Shown one piece after another: positions 8,365-18,206 of a stretch of DNA of 44,695 bases. The DNA is from an uncultured Lachnospiraceae bacterium. Lineage in GTDB: Bacteria > Bacillota > Clostridia > Lachnospirales > Lachnospiraceae. The first letter of the stretch is position 1. Every line of letters starts with the position of its first letter. The DNA is taken from NCBI GenBank assembly GCA_910586555.1, contig CAJUJY010000032.1:1-44695 (forward strand), read 5' to 3'. The translations under genes and the position numbers were made by a program. The notes under the pieces are model-generated. The model saw nothing but the letters and a program-made list of their open reading frames with translations, ran no database searches and was not told the origin of the DNA.

Positions 8365-9375
8365 ATGTTGGAAAAAAGATATTTTACAGAAGAAGAACTG
8401 GCAGCTGCAAAAGAAGCTGACCTTTGCGATGTGGCAGGGCAACTTGGCTATACCGTAAAAAGGAAAGGGCGTTTCCACACACTGGCAGAGATGGATTCTG
8501 TCATGATTTACAACCGCAGGAGCTGGTGCCGGTGGTCCAGGATTGCAGAAACAGGAAGCAATGGCGGCTCGCAGATTGATTTTTTAAGGGTGTTTGCAGG
8601 CATGGAGGTAAAAGACGCTGTTTTCTGGCTGCTGGATTTTACTGGGTACAAAGACATTATGACAGAAAGGAAAAAAACAGAAATGCCAGTGCTGCGGCAT
8701 CAGGCATCAAGGCATACGGAAAAAGAAAAACAGACTTTTATCCTGCCTGGGCAGGCAGAAAATAATGATATCCTGTACAGGTATCTGACAGCAGACAGGG
8801 CGGTTCCGCTTGAAACAGTGGACTTTTTTGTAAGGCAGGGGCTGGTTTATGAAGAACAATGGCATCACAACATTGTATTCAAAGGAAATGATAAAAACGG
8901 TATTACACGGTTTGCCAGTATGAGAGGGACGGCTGGTTCTTCTTTTAAATGTGATGTGGCAGGAAATAACAAAAATTATGGATTTAATGTCTGGAATGAC
9001 AGAAGTGGCAGCCTGTATGTCTTTGAAGCGGCAATTGACCTGATGAGCTTTACCAGTTTGTATGGTGATTATGAGAGCAACAAACTGGCGCTTGGAATGC
9101 TGCATGATGCACCGCTGGCTACATTTCTGAAAGAGCATCCACAGGTAAAAAACATTTATTTCTGCCTTGACAGTGATGGACCAGGCAGGAAAGCAACAGA
9201 TGCATTATGCCAGAAATATTATGGGCTTGGTTTTGAAGTTGGTGACTGTCCGCCGCCAGAACCATTTAAAGATTACAATGAATGTCTGGCAGCTGTAAAG
9301 AAATGCTGGCCTGTTTCCAGTCGGATTATCCGGCAGAATGCGGAAAAACCAGCCAGAAACAGGACAAACCACTGA
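8365..9375 (+). CDS. DUF3991 and Toprim domain protein (primase-like)
   Basis: A 336-residue protein of the plasmid/ICE primase-like class. The N-terminal DUF3991 region (about 1-120) includes CDVAGQLGYTVKRKGRFH, then a zinc-finger-like substitute around SWCRWSR. The Toprim fold follows: VFEAAIDLMSF carries the conserved glutamate, and LDSDGPGRKA carries the DxD metal-binding pair. Such proteins act in DNA processing during conjugation or plasmid replication. ATG 8365 is preferred over an in-frame GTG at 8347 because it is coupled to the small frame ending at 8363. Confidence 0.8.
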   Translation: MLEKRYFTEEELAAAKEADLCDVAGQLGYTVKRKGRFHTLAEMDSVMIYNRRSWCRWSRIAETGSNGGSQIDFLRVFAGMEVKDAVFWLLDFTGYKDIMTERKKTEMPVLRHQASRHTEKEKQTFILPGQAENNDILYRYLTADRAVPLETVDFFVRQGLVYEEQWHHNIVFKGNDKNGITRFASMRGTAGSSFKCDVAGNNKNYGFNVWNDRSGSLYVFEAAIDLMSFTSLYGDYESNKLALGMLHDAPLATFLKEHPQVKNIYFCLDSDGPGRKATDALCQKYYGLGFEVGDCPPPEPFKDYNECLAAVKKCWPVSSRIIRQNAEKPARNRTNH

Positions 9376-9773
9376 AAAAGCCAGTGGATGTGGATGAAAA
9401 CAAGAAGATATCCTTTATGGAGATGGCTGGAAAAATCAATTGAAAAGCAGAAAATGAAAATAATTTTTCAGCCAGGAATGGAAAAAGTATTCAAAAAAGC
9501 CGGTTTAACTGTCTGGCATGAACAGAAAGTGGTTTTTCAATTTAAAAAAGTGGTTTCAAAAAGCCAATCGGAAATTAAAAAAGTAACAGTTTTTTCAGCC
9601 AGAAATCAAAAAAGCGTTTCAGAAAGCCAGCCAGCTTTTTCAGGCAGGGCTGGATATTGGTAAAAACGTAACTGGAAAAACCAGCCATAAATATAAAAAA
9701 TATATGGTATTTTCAGCCGGAAATAAAAAAGGCATTTGAAAAAGCCAGCCAGTTTCCGTATATACAAGGGTTT
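9376..9773 (+). repeat. Degenerate direct repeats (AAAAAGCCAG motif) downstream of the Toprim gene
   Basis: About 400 bases built from diverged units around TTTTCAGCC(A/G)G, GAAAT.AAAAAAG and AAAAAGCCAGCCAG, for example near 9375, 9466, 9594, 9628, 9712 and 9740. A 91-codon frame (9388-9663) crosses it, but its Ser/Lys/Phe repetition follows the DNA repeat and there is no good start, so I do not call a gene. It lies just upstream of the oriT-like hairpin and could be an iteron-like binding region or a decayed gene tail. Confidence 0.4.
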
Positions 9774-9823
9774 CAGGGGTTTCCCCTGACAAGATGCAGG
9801 AGCTGTCGCTCCTGCGTATCTTG
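9774..9823 (+). other. oriT: oriT-like double hairpin upstream of mobC
   Basis: Two adjacent inverted repeats: CAGGGG (9774-9779) with CCCCTG (9783-9788), then a 14-bp stem made of CAAGATGCAGGAGC (9790-9803) with GCTCCTGC (9808-9815), a 2-base bulge, and ATCTTG (9818-9823). This architecture, a few hundred bases before mobC and a relaxase gene once the intervening IS is removed, is what a transfer origin looks like. The nick site cannot be placed from sequence alone. Confidence 0.55.
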
Positions 9824-9908
9824 CAAGTTCACATGAAATCTTTGTGATGGCATAATTCAGAAAAAAGAGAAAAGATGTGAAAGCAGGCAAGACAGCCTGC
9901 AAAAGAAG

Positions 9909-11076
9909 CAGGGCAACAGCATTTACTTTTTATGAAAATATAGTAAAATAGGGAATTATGAAAATAGAATCCTTAAAAGAAGAAATCAAAAATGTAAAAG
10001 AACCAAGGCGTACAGGATATGGCAATATACGCCACAAACTCGAAGATATTATTATCATCATTGGGCTGTGTACTGTGATTTGCGGAGGAGAAGATTTTGT
10101 CGATATGGAGGAATTCGGCAAAAGCCGTAAGGAATTCCTTGCGAAATTTCTTGAACTTCCAAATGGAATACCTGACAGTGATACTTTTAGGCAGGTGTTT
10201 GAAAAAATAAATCCGCCGGAGCTTTCATCATGCCTGATAAACTGGGTATCAGCAGAACGTGGCAGGCGTTCCGTCGTGGCAATAGATGGGAAAACAATCC
10301 GTGGAAGCGCAGATGAATAGCATAAGGCATACCATGTTGTCAGTGCATTTGTTGCCGGAAGCCAGATAACATTAGGCAAAATTAATGTTGAAGAAAAGAC
10401 GAATGAAATTACCGCAGTCCATGGACTGCTTGACCTTATTGATGTGGATAGGGCAATTGTAACGGCAGACGCCATGAGCTGCCAGAAAAAAATTGTTGAA
10501 AAAATAACCAGCAGCAATGCGGACTATACGATTGGGCTGAAGCAGAATCAGCCTGCCTTGTATAAAGACGCAGAAGATTATTTCAATGCGTTTTCTTTCG
10601 GACTGCCGGCATTAGAAACAAAGGAAAAAGGGCATGGAAGAATTGAAAAACGGGAATACAGGCTGCTGACCGGTATTTCATGGCTGGAACAGCGGACGGA
10701 ATGGTGTGGTTTAAAGGCACTGGGGATGACAAAGTCAACCGTAACGGAAAATAATGAAACCCATGAATATACAAGATATTTCATCACTTCCTTAACAGAC
10801 ACTAGAGAATTTGCAGATCCGGTAAGAAAGCACTGGCCGATAGAAAACCAGCTCCACTGGTGTCTTGATGTTATTTACAGGGAGGATGCATCGAGGGCAA
10901 GGAAAGATAATTCACCGCTCAATTTCAATATTTTGCGAAAAACTTGCCCTTACCCTTGTAACACAGGCACAGTATGGACGCATCAGCAAGAAAAAGTTAA
11001 TGTTTAAAGCGGCTCTCAATTCAGATACGCTGCTGGATATTCTCTTTTTCCCTAAAAAGTAAATGCTGTTGCCCTA
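9909..11076 (+). mobile_element. ISAs1-family insertion sequence, copy A
   Basis: Ends are inverted repeats around AGGGCAACAGCATTTACTTT and its complement (right end 11053-11075). It is flanked by a perfect 10-base target duplication GCAAAAGAAG at 9899-9908 and 11077-11086. It separates the oriT-like hairpin from mobC. This copy belongs to a different subfamily from the two ISAs1 copies at 16759 and 37294, judging by its transposase and ends. Confidence 0.85.
9958..11007 (+). pseudogene. ISAs1 transposase, inactivated
   Basis: A DDE transposase of the ISAs1 type. The first 120 residues include IRHKLEDIIIIIGLCTVICGG and VVAIDGKTIRGS, which carries the first catalytic aspartate. An in-frame TAG at 10318-10320 interrupts it. 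The frame then resumes (HVVSAFVAGSQ, VTADAMSCQKKI with the second Asp, and KHWPIENQLHWCLDV with the catalytic Glu). Near 10940 a frame change alters the C-terminus. With a nonsense codon and a frameshift the element cannot move by itself. ATG 9958 is the natural start. Confidence 0.85.
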
Positions 11077-11107
11077 GCAAAAGAAGGGACATATTAATAC
11101 AGCAGCT

Positions 11108-11470
11108 ATGGAAAAGAAACCAGAAGGCATAAAACAGGAAGGAAAAGCAGAACAAATGACAGACAGTATCCATTGTATCAAGAAAACACTCCGTTTAAAA
11201 CCAGCAGAAGCAGAAGTACTTGCCTCAAAGGCGGCAGAAGCGGGCATGTACGAAGTAGATTATTTATGGCTGATGGTTACGCAGAAACCATATGATTATC
11301 CTGAAATAAGAAGGCTGTTAGAGGAACTAATCAATGAAGTAAATGCTGTGGGGAACAATATAAACCAGATTACAAAAGCCAGTAATTCTTATTTTTACAG
11401 CAGGGAAGATAAAGAAGCTCTTATTGCTTATATGAAAAAAATCCAGCAGGCTGTGCTGGGAAACATTTAA
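11108..11470 (+). CDS. mobC: MobC-like relaxosome protein
   Basis: A 120-residue protein whose C-terminal two thirds match plasmid mobilization MobC proteins: basic ribbon-helix-helix-like start (IHCIKKTLRLKPAEAEVLASKA), then RRLLEELINEVNAVGNNINQITK, the most conserved MobC block. MobC binds beside oriT and helps the relaxase open the strands. ATG 11108 has no good ribosome binding site, because the ISAs1 target duplication now lies only 21 bases upstream. The original leader was displaced by the IS and expression may be reduced. The relaxase frame overlaps its 3' end. Confidence 0.8.
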   Translation: MEKKPEGIKQEGKAEQMTDSIHCIKKTLRLKPAEAEVLASKAAEAGMYEVDYLWLMVTQKPYDYPEIRRLLEELINEVNAVGNNINQITKASNSYFYSREDKEALIAYMKKIQQAVLGNI

Positions 11471-11658
11471 GCCAGGCACTGGACTATATTTCAAAAAAAG
11501 AAAAAACTGGGGATGGCAGGTGGGAGGGCTGTTTAAACTGCCAGCCAGGGAATATATACCAGCAGATGCGCCAGACAAAGGAACAGTTTGGAAAGACAGA
11601 CAAACGCCAGGGTTACCATATTATTTTATCCTTTACAGAAGGTGAAGTGGATGCTGCC

Positions 11659-13252
11659 GATAGTGTAACTTTATCTGGGGGATTTTAAAGAAAAAATGCA
11701 AAAGGATGCCTTTTTGTAGTATAATGTAATTGATCAAAAATAAATTTAAGAAATATACTTAAGAAAGAAGGCATCCTCTATGAATAATATTATACAGTAT
11801 TTTTCAGAAAATGGAATAGAAGAGTTAGAAAAAATTAAATTAAATTTTTTGAAAGACCCATCACATTTTGAAGTTTGTGTAATGAAAGTGTTGGGAATTT
11901 TTTTAAAAATGGCGTGCATACTAATTTCGGAGCGGCTTGAAGAGTGTAACACAATGCTTGAAGCAAGTCTTAAAAGACAGTCCTGCTGGCATATAAAAGA
12001 CCGATGTCAAAAAAGTATATTGACACCAGATGGGACAGTATATTTTACACATACCTGTTTTATAAATAAAAAAACGAAAGAAACTGCGTACCTGCTAGAC
12101 AGAATAATGGGATGGAAGCCGCATACCCGGCTTAGTGATGGTGTAAAAACAAGGATTCTCGAAGCAGCAGCACAGTGTACCAGAAAAAAAGTAAAATATT
12201 TATATGTGGAGGCAGATGAGAACCATATTGCCCTGTAGTATAAGGAAAAGAAAGGGGATATAAAACGTTTCAAAGGACATGCAGATAATGGGCAGGTAGT
12301 AAAATTGGTTTATGTACATGAAGGGTATGTGGATGGAAACGCGGAAATAAAAAGAAAAAAACTGGGAAATATATTTTACTTTGGAGGTCCTTATCGTGGG
12401 AAAGACAATGAAAAACTGTGGAATGAAGTAAAGGAATACATAGAAAAACAATATGAAACAGAAGAAATAGAAAAAATATACTTTCAGTCTGACGGTGGAG
12501 CATGGATGAAAAAGGGCATTGAAGTTCTTAATGCGGAATTTGTATTGGACGAATTCCATATCGAGAAATATATAAGGAAAATGGCACGTCTTGAGAGTAG
12601 CAGTACAGAAAAAGAACAGGAAGAAACTGTGAAATATTTGCAGGAGTGTATTGAAAAAGGAAGAAGGACAGAACTGGAAAAATGAGTAACAAAAACAAAA
12701 GAAAACATTACGGAAAAGGCAGGGAAAAAACTTGAAGAATGATGGAAATATATAAAAAATAACTGGAGGGGGATACGAAAACGTATAAAGAAGGAGGATG
12801 GTGTAATTGGAAGCAGCACAGAAAATCATATAAGCCATATGATATCAGAAAGAATGAGCAGCAGACCAATGGGATGGTGTCGTAAAGGTGCAGATATGTT
12901 ATCACATATAAGAATTTACTGGAAAAGTGGAAGCAACATGTTGGAAGTGGTACAGACACAGGAAAAAATTAAAATGGAAGAAAAAGCAGAAGGAGAAAAT
13001 TATTTTAGTGCAAGTGAAATGCTTTCATGGGAAAACAGACATAGAAAAACAAATGGAAAATATATAGAAGCATTATGTGCAAGTATAGCAAATTGCCAGA
13101 TGTCTGCAAAAGTAAATTTTAATACTTCCATTTTTGGTATATTTTAAAAAATTATATATTTTAGTTTTATTAGCATAGCTGGAATATATAATGAACCAAA
13201 AAAGGGCATATTATATATTTCGTGTCGTATACCCAGATGAAGTTACACTATC
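11659..13252 (+). mobile_element. ISLre2-family insertion sequence
   Basis: Terminal inverted repeats begin GATAGTGTAACTT at 11659 and end with AAGTTACACTATC at 13252; about 20 bases match with one mismatch. A perfect 9-base target duplication GATGCTGCC flanks it (11650-11658 and 13253-13261), the size expected for ISLre2. It sits inside the relaxase gene. A 236-bp derivative with the same ends is at 40798. Confidence 0.9.
11780..13147 (+). pseudogene. ISLre2 (UPF0236) transposase, degraded
   Basis: Consecutive pieces in the expected order: an N-terminal part to 12238 (KMACILISERLEECNTMLE; KYLYVEADENHIAL), a middle part to 12685 (GHADNGQVVKLVYVHEGY; IYFQSDGGAWMKKGIE; EFHIEKYI), and a C-terminal part from 12839 (SERMSSRPMGWCRKGADMLS). 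These are hallmark blocks of UPF0236/ISLre2 transposases. In-frame stops (12236-12238, 12683-12685 and others) separate them, so no full protein is made. Confidence 0.85.
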
Positions 13253-14156
13253 GATGCTGCCACTGCATTTGAAATTACAGGAAAGTTTGCAAAGGAGTAT
13301 CTTGGCAGTGATTATGAGGCACTTTATACTGTGCATGACAATACGGACCATATCCATGCGCACATTATATTTAACAGCGTAAGTTTCCACACAGGGAATA
13401 AATACCATTACAAAAAAGGGGACTGGGCGGAAAAGATACAGCCTGTTACAAATCGGCTGTGTATGGAATATGGTTTATCTGTTATTGGGATACCAGAAAA
13501 CAGTAGGAGCAGCCAGGAAGATAGAAATAATAACAGGGAGTGGGATATTTCTAAAAACGGGAATTTGTCTGGGCGGATATGGCCAGGAGGAATCCTGACG
13601 CTGCTATGGATAAGGCTTCAAGTTATGAAGAATTCCTATCCATACTTGCAGACATGGGATATGGGATTAAAAATGCTTATCCACATGAAGGGAAATACCT
13701 AGCTGTAAAACCAGTGGGCATGGCAAGATACTGGCGCTGTAAATCATTAGGGGAGAAATACACGAGGGAAAATATACAGAAAAGAATCAGACAGGAGTAC
13801 AGCATGGCTGCAGTGGACAGTCACAGATCCCAGTTACAGTATGAAAAAAGAACCAAATACAAGACAGATGGATGTAAAATTTGTAAAATACAGCACAGGA
13901 AAAAGGCAGGACTTTCCGTTATACAGAAATATTATTTTACAAAGCTTTGCTGGGTAAGGCTGTTAAAGAAACGCCTATACAGCTAGGAGAGAATCTGGCA
14001 AGACAGTGTGAGTTAAATGCACAACTTGATCTTGATAATGCAAAAGCACAAGATGCAGACCTTGGAGGCATTTGAGGCGGTATATCCGAAACTGGATACT
14101 AAAAGTAAGGATGATGTGAAGGCATCTTCTGTTCCTAAGATTGGGAAGGGAAGATA

Positions 14157-14717
14157 GTGTTTATGACTGATAAGTGCTACTGAATATTCTTTATAAATAT
14201 CAATGCTCTGTCAGTGTGTGTACTTTCTGCGATAGGGGAATTTTGTTAAAAACGCTTTAGGCTACTTTTAGTAGCATTATAAGTAGACTAAGAAATTTGT
14301 AATAGTCTATAGCCGGGCATAGTTGGTGAAGTGAGTCAAAAGCACAAAGCAGATATTCGGAACTGGATTTACCGTTTCAAATATAAAAAATAAAATGAAA
14401 CTGCGGGGCATTTTTATGCTCCGCAGAAAAAGGAGAAATGTAGCAGACAGCAAATACAAGAATGACAAAGGTTTTAAATCATAAAGGAAGCGATAGAACA
14501 GCTTAATCAAAATTGGCAGAGTGGGGGTGTAAATCATATGTTTGAGATAGCGGTGGATACTGATTCTTTGGAAGAGAAAAAGACACATATTGATATAAGG
14601 TGCAATATTGGCACATGAATTGTTAAATTTAGCACAGTTGTTTGTTTGATTGTTAAAGTGTGTTATATTATTTAAAAATGAAAGTTATTTAAAAATGAAA
14701 GGTTTAATAGTATTGAT
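14157..14717 (+). other. Gap between relaxase remnant and agrB: hairpin, gene remnant, agrB leader
   Basis: Holds a GC-rich hairpin at 14401-14426 (CTGCGGGGCAT / ATGCTCCGCAG, TTTT loop) and a decayed coding stretch ending at 14618. That stretch includes MFEIAVDTDSLEEKKTHID from ATG 14538 (26 residues), which looks like the tail of a small protein of the transfer module. The agrB leader contains a near-perfect tandem copy of TTATTTAAAAATGAAAG (about 14667-14700). No clear promoter was identified. Confidence 0.45.
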
Positions 14718-15320
14718 ATGATTCAAATGATAGTGAATGTATTAGTAAACAAACAATCACAACATTACACAATGACAGATGAGGATGAGAAGATATATAG
14801 GTATGGATATATTTTATTGTGTGAAGTTATTTTAAATGTAGTTATCGCTTTGGCAATTGGAATAGGTTTTTCAAAAATAAAAGAAGTAATGTTCTTTCTA
14901 GGCATGTATATTCCGTTAAGAAGTTTTTGTGGTGGATGGCATGCAGATAAAATTTGGAAATGTACATTAATATCAAATGCAATATTGTTATTGCAAGTGT
15001 ATAGTTTGGAAAAACTATTGAGATATTTATCAATTAGAGTGATGTTGTTAATATTTTTTCTAAATATGATGTGCGCGTTTTTGTTGGCTCCAGTAGAAAC
15101 GGAAATGAAAAAAATTAGTCATGAAGAAAAACAAACATATAGAAAAAAAATAAGATTAATACTTTTACTACATTTAATTATAATATTAATAATAGCGTTG
15201 AGTAATATTAATGAATTTGTATTTAGCATGATGTTCGTATATATCATACAAAATACTATGTTGTTATTGGAAATAGTAAAGCAAAGAAATAAAAAGGTTA
15301 CTGTTAAGCGGGAAATTTAA
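14718..15320 (+). CDS. agrB: AgrB-like autoinducer-peptide processing protease
   Basis: A 200-residue integral membrane cysteine endopeptidase of the AgrB family, which cuts the AgrD propeptide and closes the thiolactone ring. The active-site block is LRSFCGGWHADKIWKC: His75 and Cys82 with the conserved seven-residue spacing, preceded by the GG motif. Five or six hydrophobic segments cover residues 30-65, 85-125 and 145-190. ATG 14718 gives the standard length. It is cut off from agrA, agrC and agrD by an IS66 remnant with a nested ISAs1, beginning just after its stop. Its only candidate substrate here is the AgrD-like peptide at 20492. Confidence 0.9.
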   Translation: MIQMIVNVLVNKQSQHYTMTDEDEKIYRYGYILLCEVILNVVIALAIGIGFSKIKEVMFFLGMYIPLRSFCGGWHADKIWKCTLISNAILLLQVYSLEKLLRYLSIRVMLLIFFLNMMCAFLLAPVETEMKKISHEEKQTYRKKIRLILLLHLIIILIIALSNINEFVFSMMFVYIIQNTMLLLEIVKQRNKKVTVKREI

Positions 15321-16758
15321 GGAATTCCGATAAATATCCGATATAAAAAATATGAAAAGAACAAATAATGACATGTTCTAGCAGTTGGAAGAGTTGACAG
15401 TTGAAAATGAAAAACTAAAAAAAGAAAATAAAGAACTGAAGGCAGAAAACCTTTGGCTACGTACAGAAAATACCAGGTTGCAACAGCGTCTTGAAATGTT
15501 AGAAACGACTATGGAGGATAGCATTAACAAAGCTGTAGAGGAGGCTGTTGCAAAAGCAGCTGTACCACTGCTGGAAACAATCAAAGAAAAAGACAAGGAG
15601 ATCTTACGCCTAAAATTACAGATAGGAAAAGATTCCCCCAACTCGTCCAAACCTTCCAGTAGCAATGAGTTAAAAAAAATTCCAAATAACCGTGAAAAAA
15701 GTGACAAAAAACGTGGCGGACAACCAGGGCATAAAGGCAGCCGTTTGGAGATATCTAAAAACCTGGAGGAATTAGCAGCACAAGGAATAGCAGAGTATAT
15801 CATCGTGTCAGACGGGAAAAGTTATGTTTCTGATTGGGTGGCTGATTTAAAAACCATTACCGTTTATGCAGAATACCACCGCAGTCCGGGGAAACCACCT
15901 GAAATTCAGTATGGACCGCAGGTAAAAGCCTATGTGGTTTATTTTAGTACGGTTGGTTTGGTTGCTTATAAACGTTTATCTCAGCTTTTCTGTGAAATTT
16001 CCCATAACCTGCTTAAGGTATCCAAAGCTACACTTGCAGGTTTTCACCATCATGCAACGGAAGCAGTCTGCTTGTCTGGCTATATTAACGATCTTATAAA
16101 TGGCACTGTAATACATGTAGACGGGACACCTGTTAAGACAAGCGAACGTCTTGGGTAGGATGGGATCTTAGAAACTACCAAAAAGACCACATATCAAGTG
16201 TATATTCGGACATATTCCAATAAGACAACAGTGGTTTTAACTGCAAATCTCAATAAAACGGAAAGAAGTGTAGTAACAGATAATATTTTGACGCAGTTTC
16301 ATGGGATTGTTGCACAGGATCACGAAGCGAATTTTTACCATTTTGGTAAGGAACATGCAACTTGCGGGGCATACTTAAGCTGGGAACTGAAAGGGATGCT
16401 GGAACTGCAAATGCTTCCATGGGCAGGGGAGGTAAGGCAGTTTTTCTTAGAAATGAACAAGCAGAAAAAGAAGGATCTCCACAATAAAAAAACTCTTGTG
16501 GGGCTACTTTGTTATGCCATTATGAAATCCGTTACGATGAGCTGGTAAACCAAGGAAAAGATCTGCTTGCAGGGATGGAAACAAAATCCTTTAGTTATGA
16601 TGAGTTATGCCGTATGGTAAACCATTTGGAAAAATACAAAGACAGTTATCTTCTGTTTATGCGGGATTATGAAGCCCCTTTTACAAACAATGAAGCGGAA
16701 TGAGATTTGCGCCATTGCAAAACTAGGCAGAAAGTATCTGGGTGTTCCCGTAGCTAGC

Positions 16759-17986
16759 CAGGACAAACGCATGAATGAACAAATTGTAAATATTACCAGT
16801 TTTTGTTAAAATAAAACAAAAACTGGGAGGTGTGTATACATGGAAAAATTGTTACAGTGGATGGAATATATTGAGGATGTGGGGCAGGAAAGAAAAGTAC
16901 GGCATAAACTTAAAGATATCCTGGCCATTGTCCTGTTTACAACACTTGCAGGTGCAGATGACTGGGTTGAAATTGCAGAATTTGCAGAAGTTTATGAAAA
17001 TTATTTAAAAAAGTACACAGGACTGGAAAACTGTGTGCCATCACATGATACAATACAGAGGGTAATGGGGATGGTTTCACCAGAAGCACTGCAGCAGCTG
17101 TATGTAAAATGGCAGGGGCTTCTGGACAGTGGGGAAGGGGAAGCCCTTAAAAAGATTGTCTGCATAGATGGAAAAACTATGCGTGGGAACAAAAACAAAA
17201 ATGAAAAACCACTGCATATTGTTTCTGCATGGAGCAAAGAAGACGGCTTCTGTATGGGGCAGAGGGCAGTCCTGAAAAAAAGCAATGAAATTACAGCAAT
17301 ACCACTTCTGCTTGAAACAATACAGATAAAAGGTAACATTGTTACAACAGATGCAATGGGTACACAGACAGGCATAGCAGAAAAAATAAAAAGCAGGTGT
17401 GCAGATTACATACTTGCTGTAAAAGGAAACCAGAAAACATTATATAATGATATAAAAGATTATTTTTCAGAAAAAGAGTTCCTTGGAAAAATAAAAGAAA
17501 AAGGATGCTACAAAAAAAGCGTTGAAAAAGCACATGGGCAGGTGGAAACAAGGGAATATTACCAGACAGGGGATATAAAATGGCTGTGCCAGCGCAAAGA
17601 CTGGAAAGGAATGAAAAGCATACAGAGTACAGGTATTTTATAAGCAGCCTGCCAGAAGACATAAACCTTGCCAGCAGGGCAAGGCGTGGGCACTGGAGTG
17701 TTGAAAGCATGCATTGGCATCTTGATGTTACATTCCGTGAAGATTATAATACAACATCAGACAAAACAGCCGCCCAGAACCACAATATAATACGGAAATG
17801 GTGTTTAAGTATATTAAAACTGGCAGAATTGTCACTTAGTATTAAAAGGCTTTCATTAAAAAAGAAGCGGTTTGCAATAGGTTTACGTCCAGTAAAATTT
17901 TTAGAAGAAGTATTGAATGCTTAAAAATTAAAAAAATAGTATATATATTTAAAATGGATGTTATAATTATTCATGCGTTTGTCCTG
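16759..17986 (+). mobile_element. ISAs1-family insertion sequence, copy B (nested in IS66)
   Basis: Inverted ends CAGGACAAACGCATGAAT at 16759 and ATTCATGCGTTTGTCCTG ending at 17986. Perfect 9-base target duplication GTAGCTAGC at 16750-16758 and 17987-17995. Inserted within the IS66 transposase C-terminus; removing it rejoins the IS66 reading frame. Closely related to the inverted copy at 37294-38566. Confidence 0.9.
16840..17924 (+). pseudogene. ISAs1 transposase, frameshifted (copy B)
   Basis: Starts at ATG 16840 with AACTGGGAGG upstream. Recognisable ISAs1 blocks: RHKLKDILAIVLFTTLAGADDW, IVCIDGKTMRGN (first Asp), IVTTDAMGTQTGIA (second Asp), then after a frame change near 17620 RGHWSVESMHWHLDVTFREDY (catalytic Glu) and the C-terminal NHNIIRKWCLSILK. 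The frame change leaves a 267-residue and a 114-residue product. Probably inactive unless frameshifting occurs. Confidence 0.85.
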
Positions 17987-18147
17987 GTAGCTAGCAGGGA
18001 GTTGTTGATTATTGTATCATACATAGCCTGCTTGCTACTGCGAAAAAACGTGGGCAAAATCTATTCGATACTTTAGTTTCTCTTTTTTCTAAACAAATCC
18101 CTGCTGGACAATAATATGAAAAGAAATGAAAAATAGTAAAACAAAAA

Positions 18148-18176
18148 TTGATAATACATAGGGAATATGGTATAAT
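18148..18176 (+). promoter_or_regulatory. Sigma-A promoter of the agrA-agrC operon
   Basis: TTGATA (18148-18153), a 17-base spacer, TATAAT (18171-18176), 30 bases before the response-regulator ATG. This is a near-consensus housekeeping promoter and lies just after the IS66 remnant, so the regulator and kinase do not depend on agrB transcription. Confidence 0.8.
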
Positions 18177-18206
18177 ACTTATTTGAAAAAGAGGGGGCGA
18201 AACTCT

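Larger units (their letters stand above)
11464..14156 (+). pseudogene. Relaxase (MobP/TraI-like), split by ISLre2 and frameshifts
   Basis: The N-terminal piece (to 11658) reads HLSQALDYISKKEKT and GYHIILSFTEGEVDAA. It is interrupted by an ISLre2 element and continues at 13262 with TAFEITGKFAKEYLG and the metal-binding motif HIHAHIIFNSV. Removing the IS with one target copy restores the frame. A further 1-base frameshift lies near 13565 (between GNLSGR and MARRNPDAAMDKASS). The frame then stops at 13986, with degraded tail sequence to about 14156. Start codon unclear. The element's own DNA-nicking enzyme is thus dead, so transfer would need help from outside. Confidence 0.8.
15385..18114 (+). 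pseudogene. IS66-family TnpC transposase, broken and carrying an ISAs1
   Basis: A long IS66 transposase in pieces. The N-terminal coiled coil (ENEKLKKENKELKAEN) is followed by SPNSSKPSSSNELKK and GGQPGHKGS, then a truncated zinc-finger region. VIHVDGTPVKTSERLG ends at a TAG (16156). A later frame has GIVAQDHEANFYHFGKEHATCGAYL and another has PFTNNEAE. The last 40 residues (IIHSLLATAKKRG ... SKQIPAGQ) lie at about 17998-18114, after an inserted ISAs1 element. Several stops plus the insertion make it inactive. Expected IS66 terminal repeats were not recognised, so the ends of the element are uncertain. Confidence 0.85.

Noticed and set aside
9388..9663. Plus-strand frame of 91 codons after the Toprim gene
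   Set aside because: The peptide simply mirrors the DNA repeat (Ser/Lys/Phe repetition) and lacks a start signal; listed as a repeat instead.
12200..12838. Minus-strand open frame of 212 codons rich in Phe, Tyr and Leu
   Set aside because: Antisense to the ISLre2 transposase remnant; composition is an artefact of the AT-rich template and no ribosome binding site is present.
13191..13382. Plus-strand frame of 63 codons at the right end of ISLre2
   Set aside because: It crosses the IS end into the relaxase in the wrong frame; the relaxase frame here is the one with the HIHAH motif.
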